A stretch of 64,000 nucleotides of DNA from Desulfitibacter alkalitolerans DSM 16504 (GCF_000620305.1 NZ_KK211102.1:270504-334503), one strand, 5' to 3'. Positions 9,986-24,203 are shown, counted from the stretch's first letter. The notes: generated by a model not told the origin, from the sequence alone. Numbers and translations: made by a program.

Positions 9986-10677
9986 TTGGAACCAACTGCC
10001 TCCTTTTTAGCTGCAGAACGTTTTAACAGCAACTGCTCAAAAATACCAACAACACTGTACATTAACCAGTATAAAGCTAATGCTGCCGGAAAGGTTCTAC
10101 TAATCCAACCTATAAATAATGGCATAAAGTATAACAAAACCTTTTGACTAGGATTTTGTTCAAGGGTAGCAGCACTCATGGTAACCTTTTGCTGAAGAAA
10201 AGTTCCCAAAGCAACCATTACAGGAAGTATATAGGGATCTGGCATTCCTAAATTAGGCACCCATAGAAAACCAGCATGTGCCAAGTTTACATACTCTGGG
10301 GCTAACTCTGGATCGAAAAATACTCTTAAAGCCTTGAACAACGCAAATAGAATTGGCATTTGCACTAAAATAGGCCAGCAACCAGAAAATGGATTCGCAT
10401 TATGCTTTTTATATAAATCCATTATCATCTGTTGGGATTTTTGGGGATTACTTTTGTGTTTCTTTTGAATTTCCTGAACCTCAGGCTGTAATTCCTGCAT
10501 TACCCTCATTGCTCTTACCTGCTTCACTGTTAAGGGCATTAATACTAATTTAATTGCAATTGTAAATAGGATTATGCCTATTCCATAACTAGGAAAGCCT
10601 AAAGATAGAGTAATTTCATAAAAAAATTGAATTGACTGTGAAATAAATCTTTCTAATGTACCCATTATTCCCTGCAT
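9982..10677 (-). CDS. yidC: membrane protein insertase YidC/SpoIIIJ
   Basis: A 231-residue insertase with about five transmembrane helices and the 60KD_IMP core (GIGIILFTIAIKLVLMPLTVKQ, NPFSGCWPILVQMPILFALF). The conserved arginine of the hydrophilic groove is in the first core helix region. It lacks the lipoprotein signal of Bacillus SpoIIIJ, as is common in Clostridia. Two in-frame ATGs lie five codons apart and either could start. It sits between yidD and khpB in the conserved order. Confidence 0.93.
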   Translation of the reverse strand: MQGIMGTLERFISQSIQFFYEITLSLGFPSYGIGIILFTIAIKLVLMPLTVKQVRAMRVMQELQPEVQEIQKKHKSNPQKSQQMIMDLYKKHNANPFSGCWPILVQMPILFALFKALRVFFDPELAPEYVNLAHAGFLWVPNLGMPDPYILPVMVALGTFLQQKVTMSAATLEQNPSQKVLLYFMPLFIGWISRTFPAALALYWLMYSVVGIFEQLLLKRSAAKKEAVGSK

Positions 10678-10756
10678 TCTGACTTATCAGATATGTCAGG
10701 TTCACCTCCCTCTAAACTGTAGAGTGAAAACTTTTAAATCCAGATTATTTTTTGAA

Positions 10757-10966
10757 CTAGGCTGGATCATATCCCCCAGGATGAAATGGATTGCATTTTA
10801 TTATCCGTTTTACTGCCTTAAACAGGCCAACAACTAGTCCATATTTATGTAAAACCTCAATAGTATATTGGGAACATGTTGGATAAAATCTACATCTCCT
10901 CCCAAATAAAGGAGATAGATATTTTTGATAAAGCCTTACTATGCTAATTAATAGCTTTACCATCAC
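10757..10966 (-). CDS. yidD: membrane protein insertion efficiency factor YidD
   Basis: A 69-residue amphipathic protein with the family signature: YQKYLSPLFGRRCRFYPTCS with its conserved cysteines, and the C-terminal CNPFHPGGYDPA. It assists YidC-dependent insertion. Its start overlaps the rnpA stop by four bases, as expected for rnpA-yidD. Confidence 0.95.
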   Translation of the reverse strand: MMVKLLISIVRLYQKYLSPLFGRRCRFYPTCSQYTIEVLHKYGLVVGLFKAVKRIIKCNPFHPGGYDPA

Positions 10967-11288
10967 AGTTTTACCTCTTTTAATTTCCCAACTACTTCTC
11001 TTTCGACCTGGTGATAGGAAAATCCTTTTATTTTTGGTCTTGCAATAAAAATAAAGTCGTGATTAGGTGGAAATAAAAACATATTGTTTCTGCATATCTC
11101 TCTTAATAATCTTTTTATTCTATTTCTAACAACTGCATTGCCGATTTTTTTAGAAACGCTAAAGCCTATTCTCAAATTATCTGACCTTTTATAATAAATA
11201 ACTATTGACCGACCAACAATGGTTTTTCCTTGTGTGTAGATTCTTTTAAAATCACTTTTTTTTTTAGTCTATATTTTTTTTGCAGCAT
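10963..11288 (-). pseudogene. rnpA: ribonuclease P protein component with A10 frameshift
   Basis: The protein subunit of RNase P. From the ATG at 11288 the frame reads MLQKKYRLKKK and then enters ten A's (11256-11265 on the minus strand). One more A would continue it as SDFKRIYTQGKTIVGR and on into LRIGFSVSKKIGNAVVRNRIKR, the RNase P signature, to the stop at 10963 (about 108 residues, normal length). As written, the N-terminal frame leaves the gene and the body has no ordinary start before a TTG that would remove the N-terminal region. The gene should be essential, so a sequencing or assembly error or productive RNA polymerase slippage are more likely than true loss. It is labelled pseudogene only for the interruption. 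Confidence 0.85.
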
Positions 11289-11360
11289 TTTACCACCATT
11301 TTTAACATTTTTTACTAGCTTTAGTATTGCCTATAGGTTTAATTCTAATCAATAGAAGTT

Positions 11361-11385
11361 AAAAAGGCCACATAAAGCGGCCTTA
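11361..11385 (-). terminator. hairpin after rpmH
   Basis: AAGGCC (364-369) and GGCCTT (379-384) flank a nine-base loop, followed on the minus strand by a T-run. It begins right at the rpmH stop and may partly uncouple rpmH from rnpA. Confidence 0.65.
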
Positions 11386-11520
11386 TTAAGCACTTAAACT
11401 TTTTCTTCCCTTACGGCGCCTGTTTCTAATAATATTTCTACCAGCCTTTGTTGACATTCTACTTAAAAACCCGTGAATTCTACTTCTTTTGCGCTTTTTG
11501 GGTTGATAGGTCCTTTTCAA
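11386..11520 (-). CDS. rpmH: 50S ribosomal protein L34
   Basis: A 44-residue, highly basic protein starting [17 protein letters not shown] after a TTG initiator and ending [10 protein letters not shown], an almost invariant bL34 sequence. The TTG was chosen over an upstream ATG 21 codons earlier because AAGGGGG lies at the right distance and the extra residues do not belong to L34. It marks the left edge of the origin region. Confidence 0.97.
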   Translation of the reverse strand: MKRTYQPKKRKRSRIHGFLSRMSTKAGRNIIRNRRRKGRKSLSA

Positions 11521-11583
11521 GTCAAAACCCCCTTCTATACCAAATACCTTAGTAACTACACACGTATTAAAATTATAGGACAC

Positions 11584-12045
11584 AGTTTATTAACTGTCAA
11601 GGATTGATATAGTAAATTCAAAAAAAAGAGTATATAATTGAAAAAAGATAATTTTTTCCGCAATCTCTCTATATTCTTCATCTTATCCTATTATTATACT
11701 CATCTCTATATTGAAGTTGTGGATAATTTTTGATAGTATATTCACAGCATTCACTTCTCTTTCTCATGAGTATTCTATTCACTACTGGAAGTTAAGTTTT
11801 TCACATTCTTTATAGCTTTTCCCTGCTAGATCTTTTTATTCACATCAAATCAAACATCTTTATTCTTTATTCACCACATTTGTTTTATTTTCTAGTCTTT
11901 TAAGCTGTGGATAACATTGTTAATATCATATATATTTTATTCATAAATTTTGTTTTATTTTTACTAAACCTTTGTGGCTCAATACTTATAACTATTAGTA
12001 AGTTATCCACAATTTTATACACAATTTCTTTTGGGAGGGTATTTG
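11584..12045. other. oriC: DnaA-box region upstream of dnaA
   Basis: The rpmH-dnaA spacer is very AT-rich and holds three perfect DnaA boxes: TGTGGATAA at 11718-11726 and 11906-11914, and TTATCCACA at 12003-12011. A near match (TTATTCACA) lies at 11836-11844 and a weaker one at 11867-11875. Position and box density are those of the main oriC cluster in Firmicutes. dnaA promoters must also lie here but I cannot assign them. Confidence 0.9.
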
Positions 12046-13449
12046 ATGGATAAGTCGCTGGATAAAATATGGAACAAAACCTTGGACATTTTAAGCGCTG
12101 AGCTTAGCAAACCAACCTTTGAAACCTGGTTAAAATCTACATATTTAGCTTATTTCAATTCAAACGTTATGATAGTATCTGTACCAAATGAATTCGCAAA
12201 GGATTGGCTGCAAAGTCGTTATTATAACATTATTCAAAATACCCTGCAGTTAATTGTAAATAAGGATATTGATCTTTATTTTTATCTGCCCTCAGAAATA
12301 GAAACATACGTAAATAATAATGAAAAATTACAGGTAGACGAAGACTATATTTCCACAAACTCAGACGATAAAATATCCTCTGAAAGTAATTGTTTTAATA
12401 TCAGCAAGTCTACAAATAACAGCATACTATCTTTTTTAAATCCAAAATATCAATTTGATTCTTTTGTTATAGGTGACAGCAATCGTTTTGCCCATGCTGC
12501 TGCTCTAGCAGTTGCAGAAGCACCAGCTAAATCATACAATCCTCTTTTTATATATGGTGGTGTTGGTTTAGGAAAAACCCACTTAATGCATGCAATTGGT
12601 CACAAGGTTTTTTCAATTTATTCAAATCTTATTATACTTTATGTCTCTTCTGAAACCTTCACTAATGAACTTATTAAATCTATTAGGGATGACAAAACTG
12701 TAGAATTTAGAAATAAATATAGAAATATTGACGTTTTATTAATAGATGATATTCAGTTTTTAGCCGGTAAAGAAAGAACGCAAGAAGAATTCTTCCATAC
12801 TTTTAATTCCCTTTACGAGGCCAATAAACAAATAATTATTTCAAGCGATCGACCCCCAAGGGAAATACCTACACTTGAAGACAGACTTCGATCTAGATTT
12901 GAATGGGGATTAATTACTGACATTCAACCTCCTGATCTAGAAACTAGAATAGCTATACTTAGCAAAAAAGCCAGACAGGAAAACATAGATTTGCCTGACG
13001 AAGTTTTGCTGTTTATAGCAAAAAAAATTAAATCTAATATTCGTGAATTAGAGGGCGCATTATGCACAATAGCTGCCTATGCTGCTATTGAAGGTAAAAA
13101 AATTGATTCTGAATTAGCAGAAAAGACTCTGCAGGATATTTTTGCCACTGATAAAAACAGAAAAATTACAATTAGCCTTATCCAAGAAACTGTAGCCCAG
13201 CACTTTAATGTAAAAGTAAATGAAATAAAGGGTAAAAAAAGGACAAAAAACATATCTTATCCACGCCATATTGCAATGTATTTATGCAGAGCACTTACAG
13301 ATAACTCTCTACCAAAGATTGGAGAAGGGTTTGGTGGTAGGGACCATACTACTGTTTTACATGCGCAAGAAAAAATCGAAAATGAATTGCAAAATGATAC
13401 AGAATTACAAGATTGTATTAAAAAATTAAAAGAATCACTCCTATCTTAA
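12046..13449 (+). CDS. dnaA: chromosomal replication initiator DnaA
   Basis: A 467-residue AAA+ initiator. It has the N-terminal helicase-loading domain (1-80), a variable linker (about 85-130), an ATPase domain with Walker [11 protein letters not shown] and Walker [13 protein letters not shown], and a C-terminal box-binding domain with the signature [14 protein letters not shown]. The start MDKSLDKIW was set by GGGAGGG eight bases upstream; a TTG five codons earlier overlaps that site. oriC lies directly upstream and dnaN downstream. Confidence 0.98.
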   Translation: MDKSLDKIWNKTLDILSAELSKPTFETWLKSTYLAYFNSNVMIVSVPNEFAKDWLQSRYYNIIQNTLQLIVNKDIDLYFYLPSEIETYVNNNEKLQVDEDYISTNSDDKISSESNCFNISKSTNNSILSFLNPKYQFDSFVIGDSNRFAHAAALAVAEAPAKSYNPLFIYGGVGLGKTHLMHAIGHKVFSIYSNLIILYVSSETFTNELIKSIRDDKTVEFRNKYRNIDVLLIDDIQFLAGKERTQEEFFHTFNSLYEANKQIIISSDRPPREIPTLEDRLRSRFEWGLITDIQPPDLETRIAILSKKARQENIDLPDEVLLFIAKKIKSNIRELEGALCTIAAYAAIEGKKIDSELAEKTLQDIFATDKNRKITISLIQETVAQHFNVKVNEIKGKKRTKNISYPRHIAMYLCRALTDNSLPKIGEGFGGRDHTTVLHAQEKIENELQNDTELQDCIKKLKESLLS

Positions 13450-13624
13450 TGTGGACAACTAGTAACTAAAGTAAGGGTTTATAAACACCTTTATCCATTG
13501 CCAAAGTAGTTTGAGTAAATAAACATTCAATCCTTTTCCACAACTTCACAGACCCTACTACTGTTACTACTATATAAAGTATCATTTATTATATATATTA
13601 TAATTATATTTGGGAGGTTAAGTA
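13450..13624. promoter_or_regulatory. dnaA-dnaN spacer with degenerate DnaA boxes
   Basis: It contains TGTGGACAA at 13450-13458 and TTTTCCACA at 13534-13542, each one base from the DnaA-box consensus, in AT-rich DNA. In several Firmicutes this spacer is the second part of a bipartite origin where unwinding occurs; that role is inferred here. Confidence 0.55.
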
Positions 13625-14746
13625 ATGAAATTTGCTATAGATACAGGAAAACTGCTTCAGGCTTCACAAATAATGTCAAGAGCTGTTGCCTCAAAAACCA
13701 CCATTCCTGCCTTAACAGGCATCTATTTTGAATGTACTAATGAAAATACCCTTTTATTAAAGGCCACAGATCTAGAAATTGGTATTGAGCATACCGTTTC
13801 TGCAAACGTTGAGGAAACGGGCTCAATGGTTATTCCTGCAAAATATTTGCTTGACATTTTAAGAAAGCTGCCGAATACAAATATTACTTTAACTAAAAGA
13901 TTGGATGAAAATACTCTACAGATAAACTACAGGGAATCCCATATAACTTTAAATACATTCCCAGTTGATCAATTTTCATTTTTACCAGGCATTAGCCAGG
14001 AAAAGTCATTTACCATAAACAATGATATATTATCCAATATGATTAAAAAAATAAGCATATCTTTTTCTCATGATATTACTCGTCCAGTATTAAATGGTGC
14101 ACTGTTTGAAATAAAAAATAATACCATTAGGCTTGTTTCGTCAGATACCTACAGGCTTTCATTAATCGAAACAGTATTAGATAAGGCCTCAGAAGAAGAA
14201 TTCATACCCATAATAATTCCTTCAAAAGCCCTTATAGAATTAACTAGATTAATAGATAAAGAAGAAAACATAAAGATAATTATTGACAAAAAACAAGCTC
14301 AGTTTGAGACTAATGACATTAAAATAGGAGTACGCCTCATTGAGGGAAAATTTCCCTCGTATAAGAATGTAATACCCACAGAATATTCCACTAGAATAAT
14401 AGCTGATACAAAGGACCTTTTGCTATCAATTGAAAGGGCCACGGTAATATCTAGTGATGAAACCTTTAATAAAACATGTACAATTAAACTTGAAATTGAG
14501 GGTAATAATATTCATATTAATTCATATTCTCCAAGTATTGGACAACTACATGACAAACTATTAATTGATAAAGAGGGAGAAGATATAAGCATATCCTTTA
14601 ATGGCAATTATCTTGTAGATATCCTAAAAATTATTGACACAGAAAAGGTAATTATAGAATTAAATGGCAATTTAAGCCCTGGAATAATTAAGCCTTTGGA
14701 AGGCACCATGGATTATCTTAGTCTAATCCTACCAGTTAGAAGTTAA
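13625..14746 (+). CDS. dnaN: DNA polymerase III beta subunit (sliding clamp)
   Basis: A 373-residue clamp, the normal length, made of three similar domains. The start MKFAIDTGKLLQASQIMSRA follows a strong GGGAGG site. The middle SDTYRLSL motif and the C-terminal ending ILPVRS are family features. It follows dnaA and precedes rlbA and recF in the standard order. Confidence 0.97.
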   Translation: MKFAIDTGKLLQASQIMSRAVASKTTIPALTGIYFECTNENTLLLKATDLEIGIEHTVSANVEETGSMVIPAKYLLDILRKLPNTNITLTKRLDENTLQINYRESHITLNTFPVDQFSFLPGISQEKSFTINNDILSNMIKKISISFSHDITRPVLNGALFEIKNNTIRLVSSDTYRLSLIETVLDKASEEEFIPIIIPSKALIELTRLIDKEENIKIIIDKKQAQFETNDIKIGVRLIEGKFPSYKNVIPTEYSTRIIADTKDLLLSIERATVISSDETFNKTCTIKLEIEGNNIHINSYSPSIGQLHDKLLIDKEGEDISISFNGNYLVDILKIIDTEKVIIELNGNLSPGIIKPLEGTMDYLSLILPVRS

Positions 14747-14757
14747 GGAGGTTCCTG

Positions 14758-14967
14758 ATGAAGGAAATAAAAATTAACACTGATGCCATTCAATTGGATC
14801 AATTTTTAAAATGGGCCAATCTTGTATCCTCAGGAGGGGAAGCAAAAACTCTCATTAAGGAAGGTCATATCCAGGTTAATAATTTACCAGAGCAGAGAAG
14901 AAGCAGAAAGCTAACAATAGGTGATGAAATAAAAATTAATGAACAGGTTTATAAAATAACTCAATAA
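14758..14967 (+). CDS. rlbA: S4-domain protein RlbA/YaaA
   Basis: A 69-residue RNA-binding S4 domain protein (LDQFLKWANLVSSGGEAKTLIKEGHIQVN). Homologues are almost always encoded between dnaN and recF and may act in ribosome or RNA metabolism. It has an AAGGAGG site eleven bases after the dnaN stop. Confidence 0.9.
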   Translation: MKEIKINTDAIQLDQFLKWANLVSSGGEAKTLIKEGHIQVNNLPEQRRSRKLTIGDEIKINEQVYKITQ

Positions 14968-14984
14968 CTAATATGAGGTGTGTT

Positions 14985-16082
14985 TTGAATATTTATGAAA
15001 TTGATATAACGAACTTCAGAAATTACAGGCATGCAAATTTTCGACCAACTAGCTTTAATATTCTCCATGGAAACAATGCCCAGGGCAAAAGTAATTTCAT
15101 TGAAGCCATATATTATCTTGGTAACGGTATTTCTTATAGGACTAGTCAAAGCAGAGATTTAATAAATTGGGATAGTGATTATTTTAGACTAGAGGCCCAT
15201 TGTACAAATGATCAAGGCACCATTACTATAAAATCCTTATTAGATGCCAATGAAAAAAAAATATTTATTGATGGAATTAAAATTAATAGGCTATCAGAAT
15301 TATTTAAGAATATTTCAGTATGTATTTTTGAGCCTGATGATTTGGCCCTTGTAAAGGGAAATCCATCAAAGAGAAGAAGCTTTCTTGATAGAGAAATAGT
15401 TACAATACAACCTTTATATTATGATTTACTTAAAAAGTATAACAATGTAAATCATCAGAGAAATACTTTGTTGAAATTTGTACGAAGAGACAAAAACTTG
15501 ATTTCCCAACTAGAAGATTGGACAAATATTTATGTTAAGCTTGCTTATAAAATAGTTGTTAAAAGGATAGAGTTTTTAAAAAAATTAAAACCCTTTTTAG
15601 ATTATTATTTAAAAAAAATTACACAAGATAAGGAAAATATTGATATAATATATGAAATTGGACAAATTGGCGAAAAAACAGTTGATTATAATTCTTACTT
15701 GGATAAAATGAAGTATTATAAAAATGAAGAAATAGAGAAAGGTAATTCCCTTTTTGGTCCCCATAGAGATGATTTTAATGTTTACATTAATGGTTATAAC
15801 GTAAAAAAATATGGGTCTCAAGGACAACAGAGAACTGTTGCCCTGTGTTTAAAATTAGCTTATTTAGAGATTGCTAAACAAGAGCTGGGAGAATATCCAA
15901 TATTATTACTTGATGACGTCATGTCTGAATTAGACATGGATAGGCGTATAGTACTGACTAACACTATTCATGATAGGATTCAAACCTTTATAACTACCAC
16001 TGATTTAGATATGATTAGGGGATTAGTTAAAAAAAGCACAATTTTGCAGATTAATGAGGGAAAGGTTATAAATATTATCTAG
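14985..16082 (+). CDS. recF: DNA replication and repair protein RecF
   Basis: A 365-residue SMC-like ATPase of gap repair. Walker A is GNNAQGKSNFIEAIYYLG, the ABC signature is GSQGQQRTVALCLKLA and Walker B is LLLDDVMSELD. The start was set at TTG 14985 (LNIYEIDITNFRNY) because GAGGTG lies seven bases upstream; the ATG four codons earlier overlaps that site and would have none of its own. Confidence 0.95.
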   Translation: MNIYEIDITNFRNYRHANFRPTSFNILHGNNAQGKSNFIEAIYYLGNGISYRTSQSRDLINWDSDYFRLEAHCTNDQGTITIKSLLDANEKKIFIDGIKINRLSELFKNISVCIFEPDDLALVKGNPSKRRSFLDREIVTIQPLYYDLLKKYNNVNHQRNTLLKFVRRDKNLISQLEDWTNIYVKLAYKIVVKRIEFLKKLKPFLDYYLKKITQDKENIDIIYEIGQIGEKTVDYNSYLDKMKYYKNEEIEKGNSLFGPHRDDFNVYINGYNVKKYGSQGQQRTVALCLKLAYLEIAKQELGEYPILLLDDVMSELDMDRRIVLTNTIHDRIQTFITTTDLDMIRGLVKKSTILQINEGKVINII

Positions 16083-16097
16083 CAGGGAGGAAAAACT

Positions 16098-16334
16098 TTG
16101 TACCTTCATATAGGCGGCAGATGGATAGTTTCATTAAATGAGATAGTAGCAATCTTAAATGTTGAAAAATCATCAAAGTCAAATAAGGAATTCTATGAAA
16201 CAGTTACATATAATAAAAAACTTATTGAAGTCAGCAGTATTAGGGAATCTAAAACATGTATTATAACATCTGATAAGGTTTATTTAACATCTATTTCCGC
16301 AAATACATTAACAAAAAGAATTGAGAACTATTAA
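16098..16334 (+). CDS. remB: RemB/DUF370 family regulator
   Basis: A 78-residue DUF370 protein starting YLHIGGRWIVSLNEIVAIL, with a TTG initiator seven bases after GGGAGG. Bacillus RemA and RemB of this family control matrix and osmolyte genes. It lies between recF and gyrB as in many Firmicutes. Whether it binds DNA here is inferred from the family. Confidence 0.88.
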   Translation: MYLHIGGRWIVSLNEIVAILNVEKSSKSNKEFYETVTYNKKLIEVSSIRESKTCIITSDKVYLTSISANTLTKRIENY

Positions 16335-16353
16335 ATTCTAGAAAATTTGACTT

Positions 16354-16378
16354 AAGCCGCAGGAAAAACTGCGGTTTT
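16354..16378 (+). terminator. intrinsic terminator after remB
   Basis: CCGCAG (16357-16362) pairs with CTGCGG (16369-16374) around GAAAAA and is followed by TTTT. It ends the dnaA-remB unit, so gyrB has its own promoter. Confidence 0.85.
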
Positions 16379-16449
16379 GACTTGATATGTAGATAAATGG
16401 AAATAATATGAATATGACTATATATTTGATTTACCATTGTATGCTATAA

Positions 16450-18417
<1,968 letters not shown>

Positions 18418-18433
18418 ATCGAGGTGTTGTTAA

Positions 18434-20887
18434 ATGGGTGAAATTTTGGAAGGAAAAGTTGTTCCTGTCAATATAGAGCAGGAAATGAAAAAATCATATA
18501 TAGACTATGCAATGAGTGTAATAGTTGGCAGGGCATTACCTGATGTTAGGGACGGATTAAAACCGGTACATAGAAGAATCCTTTATGCCATGTATGAATC
18601 GGGAATGACTCCTGATAAGCCCCATAAAAAGTCTGCCAATGTTGTTGGTAATGTTTTAGCTAAATACCATCCCCATGGTGATTCCGCTGTATATGATACC
18701 CTGGTTAGGATGGCCCAGGATTTTTCTTTCAGGTATCCTCTTGTAGATGGACATGGAAATTTTGGGTCAGTTGATGGAGATTCAGCAGCAGCAATGCGTT
18801 ATACTGAAGCCAGAATGGCCAAAATTGCAATGGAGCTGCTGAAGGATATTAACAAAGAGACTGTTGATTTTATTCCTAACTATGACGAATCAACAGAAGA
18901 GCCCATAGTTCTGCCATCAAAGGTTCCTAACCTGCTTATTAATGGATCTGCAGGAATAGCAGTTGGCATGGCCACAAATATACCTCCCCATAACCTGGGA
19001 GAGGTTATAGATGGAGTTATTGATTTAATTGACAATCCAGATATTTCTATAGATGGTCTTATGAAAAGAGTTAAGGGGCCTGACTTTCCAACAGCCGGCA
19101 TAATATTAGGAACAGAAGGTATTAAAAAAGCATATAGGACTGGTCGTGGATCTATTAAGATTAGGGCCAAGGCAGAAATTGAAAAATTAAATAATGGAAA
19201 AACCCAAGTTATCATAACAGAGATTCCCTATCAGGTAAATAAAGCCAGGTTAATTGAAAAAATTGCCGAACTGGCAAGGGAAAAAAAGGTTGAAGGTATT
19301 ACTGATTTAAGAGATGAATCCGATAGAAAGGGAATGCGCATTGTAATAGAATTGCGCAAGGATGTAAATCCAAATGTGCTGCTGAACCAATTATACAAGC
19401 ATACACAATTACAAGAAAACTTTGGAGTTATTATGCTGGCAATTGTTGATGGAGCACCTAAAGTCCTTAACCTTAAACAAGTTTTAGAACATTATGTGGA
19501 TCACCAGAAAAATGTTATAGTCAGAAGAACTAAATATGATCTTAAGAAAGCAAAAGAAAGGGCTCATATTGTTGAAGGATTGAGAATTGCCCTTAGAAAT
19601 CTTGATGCTATCATAAAACTAATTCGTTCATCAAAAAATACAGAAGAAGCTAAGGTTAACCTGATAAATAACTTCAGTTTAAGTGATATCCAGGCTCAGG
19701 CTATTTTAGACATGAGGCTGCAGCGTTTAACAGCTTTAGAAAGAGAAAAATTAGAAAATGAATATAAAGAGCTCATGGAAAAAATTGATTACTACATGAA
19801 AATATTAGCTGACGAAAAGCTGGTCACGGGTATCATTAAGGATGAATTAAAAGAAGTAAAACAGCAATATAATGACCCAAGAAGGACACACATTAATTTA
19901 GAGGATGATGTTTTAGAAATAGAGGACTTAATTGAGCAGGAAGAGGTTGTTATCACCATTACCCATAGGGGATATATTAAAAGGCTAAATGTTGACACAT
20001 ATAAGTCCCAGAAAAGGGGAGGACGCGGAATTAGTGGGATGGCTACCAGGGATGAGGATTTTGTAGAACATCTTTTTGTAGCTAACACCCACCAGTACCT
20101 ATTGTTTTTTACAAACAAGGGTAAGGTATACCGCTTGAAGGTCCATGAAATACCAGAAGCTAGCAGACAAGCCAAGGGTACTTCCATAGTTAATCTCTTG
20201 TATTTAGAAAGTGGAGAAAGTTTAACCACTGTGATACCTGTTAAGAAATTTGAAGAAGGGAAAAATTTAATAACCATAACAGCCAAGGGAATAGTGAAAA
20301 AATCTGACTTAAGTGACTATGATACCTCTAGAAAGGATGGCATAATTGCACTTACCCTTTCCGAAGGTGATGAATTAATTGGTGTTCGACTAACAGATGG
20401 AAATAAAGAGCTAATATTAGGGACTAGAAAGGGCAAATCCATTCGTTTTTCTGAAAAAGAAGTTAGAAAAATGGGCAGAACTGCCAGAGGTGTTAAGGCC
20501 ATTGAGCTTTCTGCAGAAGATAGGGTTGTATCCATGGATATTATTGAAAAAGATAGTCAGGTTATATGCGTAACTGAAAATGGTTTTGGAAAAAGAACTG
20601 ATTCAGAGGAATATAGAATTCAGTCTAGGGGTGGAAAGGGCATTCTTGCGCTAAAAATTACTGAAAAAACAGGCTCCCTCGTAGGGTTAAGGGTAGTTCA
20701 AGAGCAGCAGGAGCTTATGATAGTGACAAAGGATGGAATTATTATTAGAACAGAGGTTGAAGGAATATCCCAGATGGGAAGGGTTACCCAGGGAGTAAAG
20801 CTTATGAGAATAGGCGAAAGGGATAAAGTTAGTGCATTGGCAAAACTCAATATTCACAAAGAAAATGAGAATGTTGAGTTAGACTAA
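18434..20887 (+). CDS. gyrA: DNA gyrase subunit A
   Basis: An 817-residue breakage-reunion subunit. The active-site tyrosine is in [11 protein letters not shown] (near residue 122). The quinolone-determining segment reads [11 protein letters not shown], with the wild-type Ser and Asp. The C-terminal beta-pinwheel carries a GyrA box variant QKRGGRG, which indicates true gyrase rather than topoisomerase IV. It lies 16 bases after gyrB. Confidence 0.98.
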   Translation: MGEILEGKVVPVNIEQEMKKSYIDYAMSVIVGRALPDVRDGLKPVHRRILYAMYESGMTPDKPHKKSANVVGNVLAKYHPHGDSAVYDTLVRMAQDFSFRYPLVDGHGNFGSVDGDSAAAMRYTEARMAKIAMELLKDINKETVDFIPNYDESTEEPIVLPSKVPNLLINGSAGIAVGMATNIPPHNLGEVIDGVIDLIDNPDISIDGLMKRVKGPDFPTAGIILGTEGIKKAYRTGRGSIKIRAKAEIEKLNNGKTQVIITEIPYQVNKARLIEKIAELAREKKVEGITDLRDESDRKGMRIVIELRKDVNPNVLLNQLYKHTQLQENFGVIMLAIVDGAPKVLNLKQVLEHYVDHQKNVIVRRTKYDLKKAKERAHIVEGLRIALRNLDAIIKLIRSSKNTEEAKVNLINNFSLSDIQAQAILDMRLQRLTALEREKLENEYKELMEKIDYYMKILADEKLVTGIIKDELKEVKQQYNDPRRTHINLEDDVLEIEDLIEQEEVVITITHRGYIKRLNVDTYKSQKRGGRGISGMATRDEDFVEHLFVANTHQYLLFFTNKGKVYRLKVHEIPEASRQAKGTSIVNLLYLESGESLTTVIPVKKFEEGKNLITITAKGIVKKSDLSDYDTSRKDGIIALTLSEGDELIGVRLTDGNKELILGTRKGKSIRFSEKEVRKMGRTARGVKAIELSAEDRVVSMDIIEKDSQVICVTENGFGKRTDSEEYRIQSRGGKGILALKITEKTGSLVGLRVVQEQQELMIVTKDGIIIRTEVEGISQMGRVTQGVKLMRIGERDKVSALAKLNIHKENENVELD

Positions 20888-20965
20888 AATATGTAGTAAA
20901 ATATATTGGTAAATTTAATAGCCAATTAGGTACCAATAACTTAATATATACAGGAGGAGTTATAT

Positions 20966-21850
20966 ATGGAAAAGAAAGGCACTTGGAAGGTCAAAAGTGG
21001 TTTAGCGGAGATGTTAAAGGGTGGCGTTATTATGGATGTAACTACACCAGAACAAGCAAAGATTGCAGAAGAAGCTGGTGCATGCGCGGTGATGGCTTTA
21101 GAAAGGGTTCCAGCTGATATAAGAGCTGCAGGTGGAGTTGCCCGTATGGCTGACCCAACCATCATAAAAAATATCATGGAAGTTGTCAGCATTCCTGTAA
21201 TGGCAAAGGCCAGAATAGGCCATTTTGTGGAGGCCCAGATTTTGGAAGCCCTTGGTGCTGACTATATTGATGAATCGGAAGTTTTGACTCCTGCAGATGA
21301 GCAGTATCACATAGATAAAAACCTTTTCAAGGTTCCCTTTGTTTGTGGAGCAAGAAATCTTGGTGAAGCACTTAGAAGAATAAATGAAGGTGCTGCCATG
21401 ATAAGAACCAAGGGAGAGCCAGGTACCGGCAATGTGGTGGAGGCTGTACGCCATATGAGGATGATGATGTCCGAAATTCGCCGATTAACAAGCATGAGAG
21501 AAGATGAATTATACACATTTGCTAAGGACATTCAAGCACCCTATGACTTAGTACATTATGTTGCTGAAAATGGAAAGCTTCCTGTAGTAAATTTTGCAGC
21601 TGGTGGTATAGCAACACCTGCTGATGCAGCTCTTATGATGCAGCTTGGCTGTGATGGAATATTTGTTGGTTCAGGCATATTCAAGTCTAACGAACCTGCC
21701 AAGAGGGCTAAAGCTATAGTAACTGCTACAACACATTTTAATGACCCACAAATACTAGCCCAAATCTCAAGAGATTTAGGGGAAGCAATGCCAGGACTTG
21801 AGATTTCAAGCATAGAAGAAAATCAGAGAATGCAGGAAAGAGGCTGGTAA
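20966..21850 (+). CDS. pdxS: pyridoxal 5'-phosphate synthase subunit PdxS
   Basis: A 294-residue TIM-barrel synthase that makes PLP from ribose 5-phosphate, glyceraldehyde 3-phosphate and ammonia from PdxT. It has the conserved [20 protein letters not shown] start, the active-site lysine in [10 protein letters not shown] and the phosphate loop [17 protein letters not shown] strong AGGAGG site precedes the ATG. It forms a pair with pdxT, 68 bases downstream. Confidence 0.97.
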   Translation: MEKKGTWKVKSGLAEMLKGGVIMDVTTPEQAKIAEEAGACAVMALERVPADIRAAGGVARMADPTIIKNIMEVVSIPVMAKARIGHFVEAQILEALGADYIDESEVLTPADEQYHIDKNLFKVPFVCGARNLGEALRRINEGAAMIRTKGEPGTGNVVEAVRHMRMMMSEIRRLTSMREDELYTFAKDIQAPYDLVHYVAENGKLPVVNFAAGGIATPADAALMMQLGCDGIFVGSGIFKSNEPAKRAKAIVTATTHFNDPQILAQISRDLGEAMPGLEISSIEENQRMQERGW

Positions 21851-21918
21851 ACTGGGTGCAAGCCAAATTTTGTTTTACTTAAGATGCAGCAATAGACATG
21901 TAGGGAGAGATTCATGTT

Positions 21919-22488
21919 ATGAAAACAGTAGGAGTCTTAGCTTTACAGGGGGCCTTTAGAGAACATAAGCAATCACTCATCAAATGTGGTGTTGATGTGG
22001 TTGAGGTTAGAAAGTTAGAAGATTTGGACAAGTGCTCTGCTCTAATTATACCAGGTGGGGAAAGTACAACTATTGGCAAATTACTAATTGAATGGAATTT
22101 AATGGAAGCTATTAAAAAACGGGTACAGGAGGGAATGCCCCTCTTTGGTACCTGTGCCGGTATGATACTCATGTCCAAGGACATAAGGGACAGCAATCAG
22201 CCAAGATTAGGTCTCTTAGATGTGGAAGTGGTTAGAAATGCCTATGGAAGACAAGTAGATAGTTTTGAAATGGACTTAACCATTGAGGGATTAGATGAGC
22301 CTTTTTCTAGCGTATTTATTAGGGCACCTTATATAACTAAGGTTGGACCTGGTGTGCAAATACTGTCAAAACATGATGATAAGATTGTAATGGCTAGACA
22401 AGGCAAGCTTCTGGGATGTTCTTTTCACCCTGAACTTACTGATGATTTAAGAATCCATCAGTATTTTGTGGATATGATAGATGAGTGA
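21919..22488 (+). CDS. pdxT: pyridoxal 5'-phosphate synthase glutaminase PdxT
   Basis: A 189-residue class I glutaminase that feeds ammonia to PdxS. The catalytic triad is visible: Cys in FGTCAGM (near residue 79), and His and Glu in CSFHPEL near the C-terminus. The GGEST oxyanion region is intact. Confidence 0.97.
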   Translation: MKTVGVLALQGAFREHKQSLIKCGVDVVEVRKLEDLDKCSALIIPGGESTTIGKLLIEWNLMEAIKKRVQEGMPLFGTCAGMILMSKDIRDSNQPRLGLLDVEVVRNAYGRQVDSFEMDLTIEGLDEPFSSVFIRAPYITKVGPGVQILSKHDDKIVMARQGKLLGCSFHPELTDDLRIHQYFVDMIDE

Positions 22489-22614
22489 GAACAACTATTT
22501 ACTGAAATTATGTATAATAATATTGAAGAAGGATAATATTAATAACATAATTAAATCTAGAAATAAGGTTGAATTTTCCACTAGAATATAGTATTATTTT
22601 ACAAAATAAATACC

Positions 22615-22850
22615 TTAAACCCTAAGAGAAAGAATAGTAACCAAAGGTGTTTCTTTAGAGAGTTGGTGGTTGGTGCAAACCAATAGAATACTTTGGTGAA
22701 TCCACTTTGGAGGGTGCTGGGAAGGGGTAATCCATAACCAGTCTACGGTTAGAACCGTTACAGCTATAGAGATAACCTTAGAATAAGGTTAATTAAGGGT
22801 GGTACCGCGAGAGCTCTCGCCCCTATTACTGGGGATGAGGGCTTTTTATT
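22615..22850 (+). promoter_or_regulatory. T-box riboswitch controlling serS
   Basis: The T-box motif AAGGGTGGTACCGCG lies at 22795-22809. The terminator arm follows (22812-22823 paired with 22831-22843, then TTTTT). Upstream, the stem I region begins near 22615 and includes GGTGAATCCAC; the UCC in it is the likely serine specifier. Uncharged tRNA-Ser would pair with specifier and T-box to favour the antiterminator and switch on serS. The specifier assignment is inferred from position only. Confidence 0.93.
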
Positions 22851-22854
22851 ATAG

Positions 22855-24203
<1,349 letters not shown>

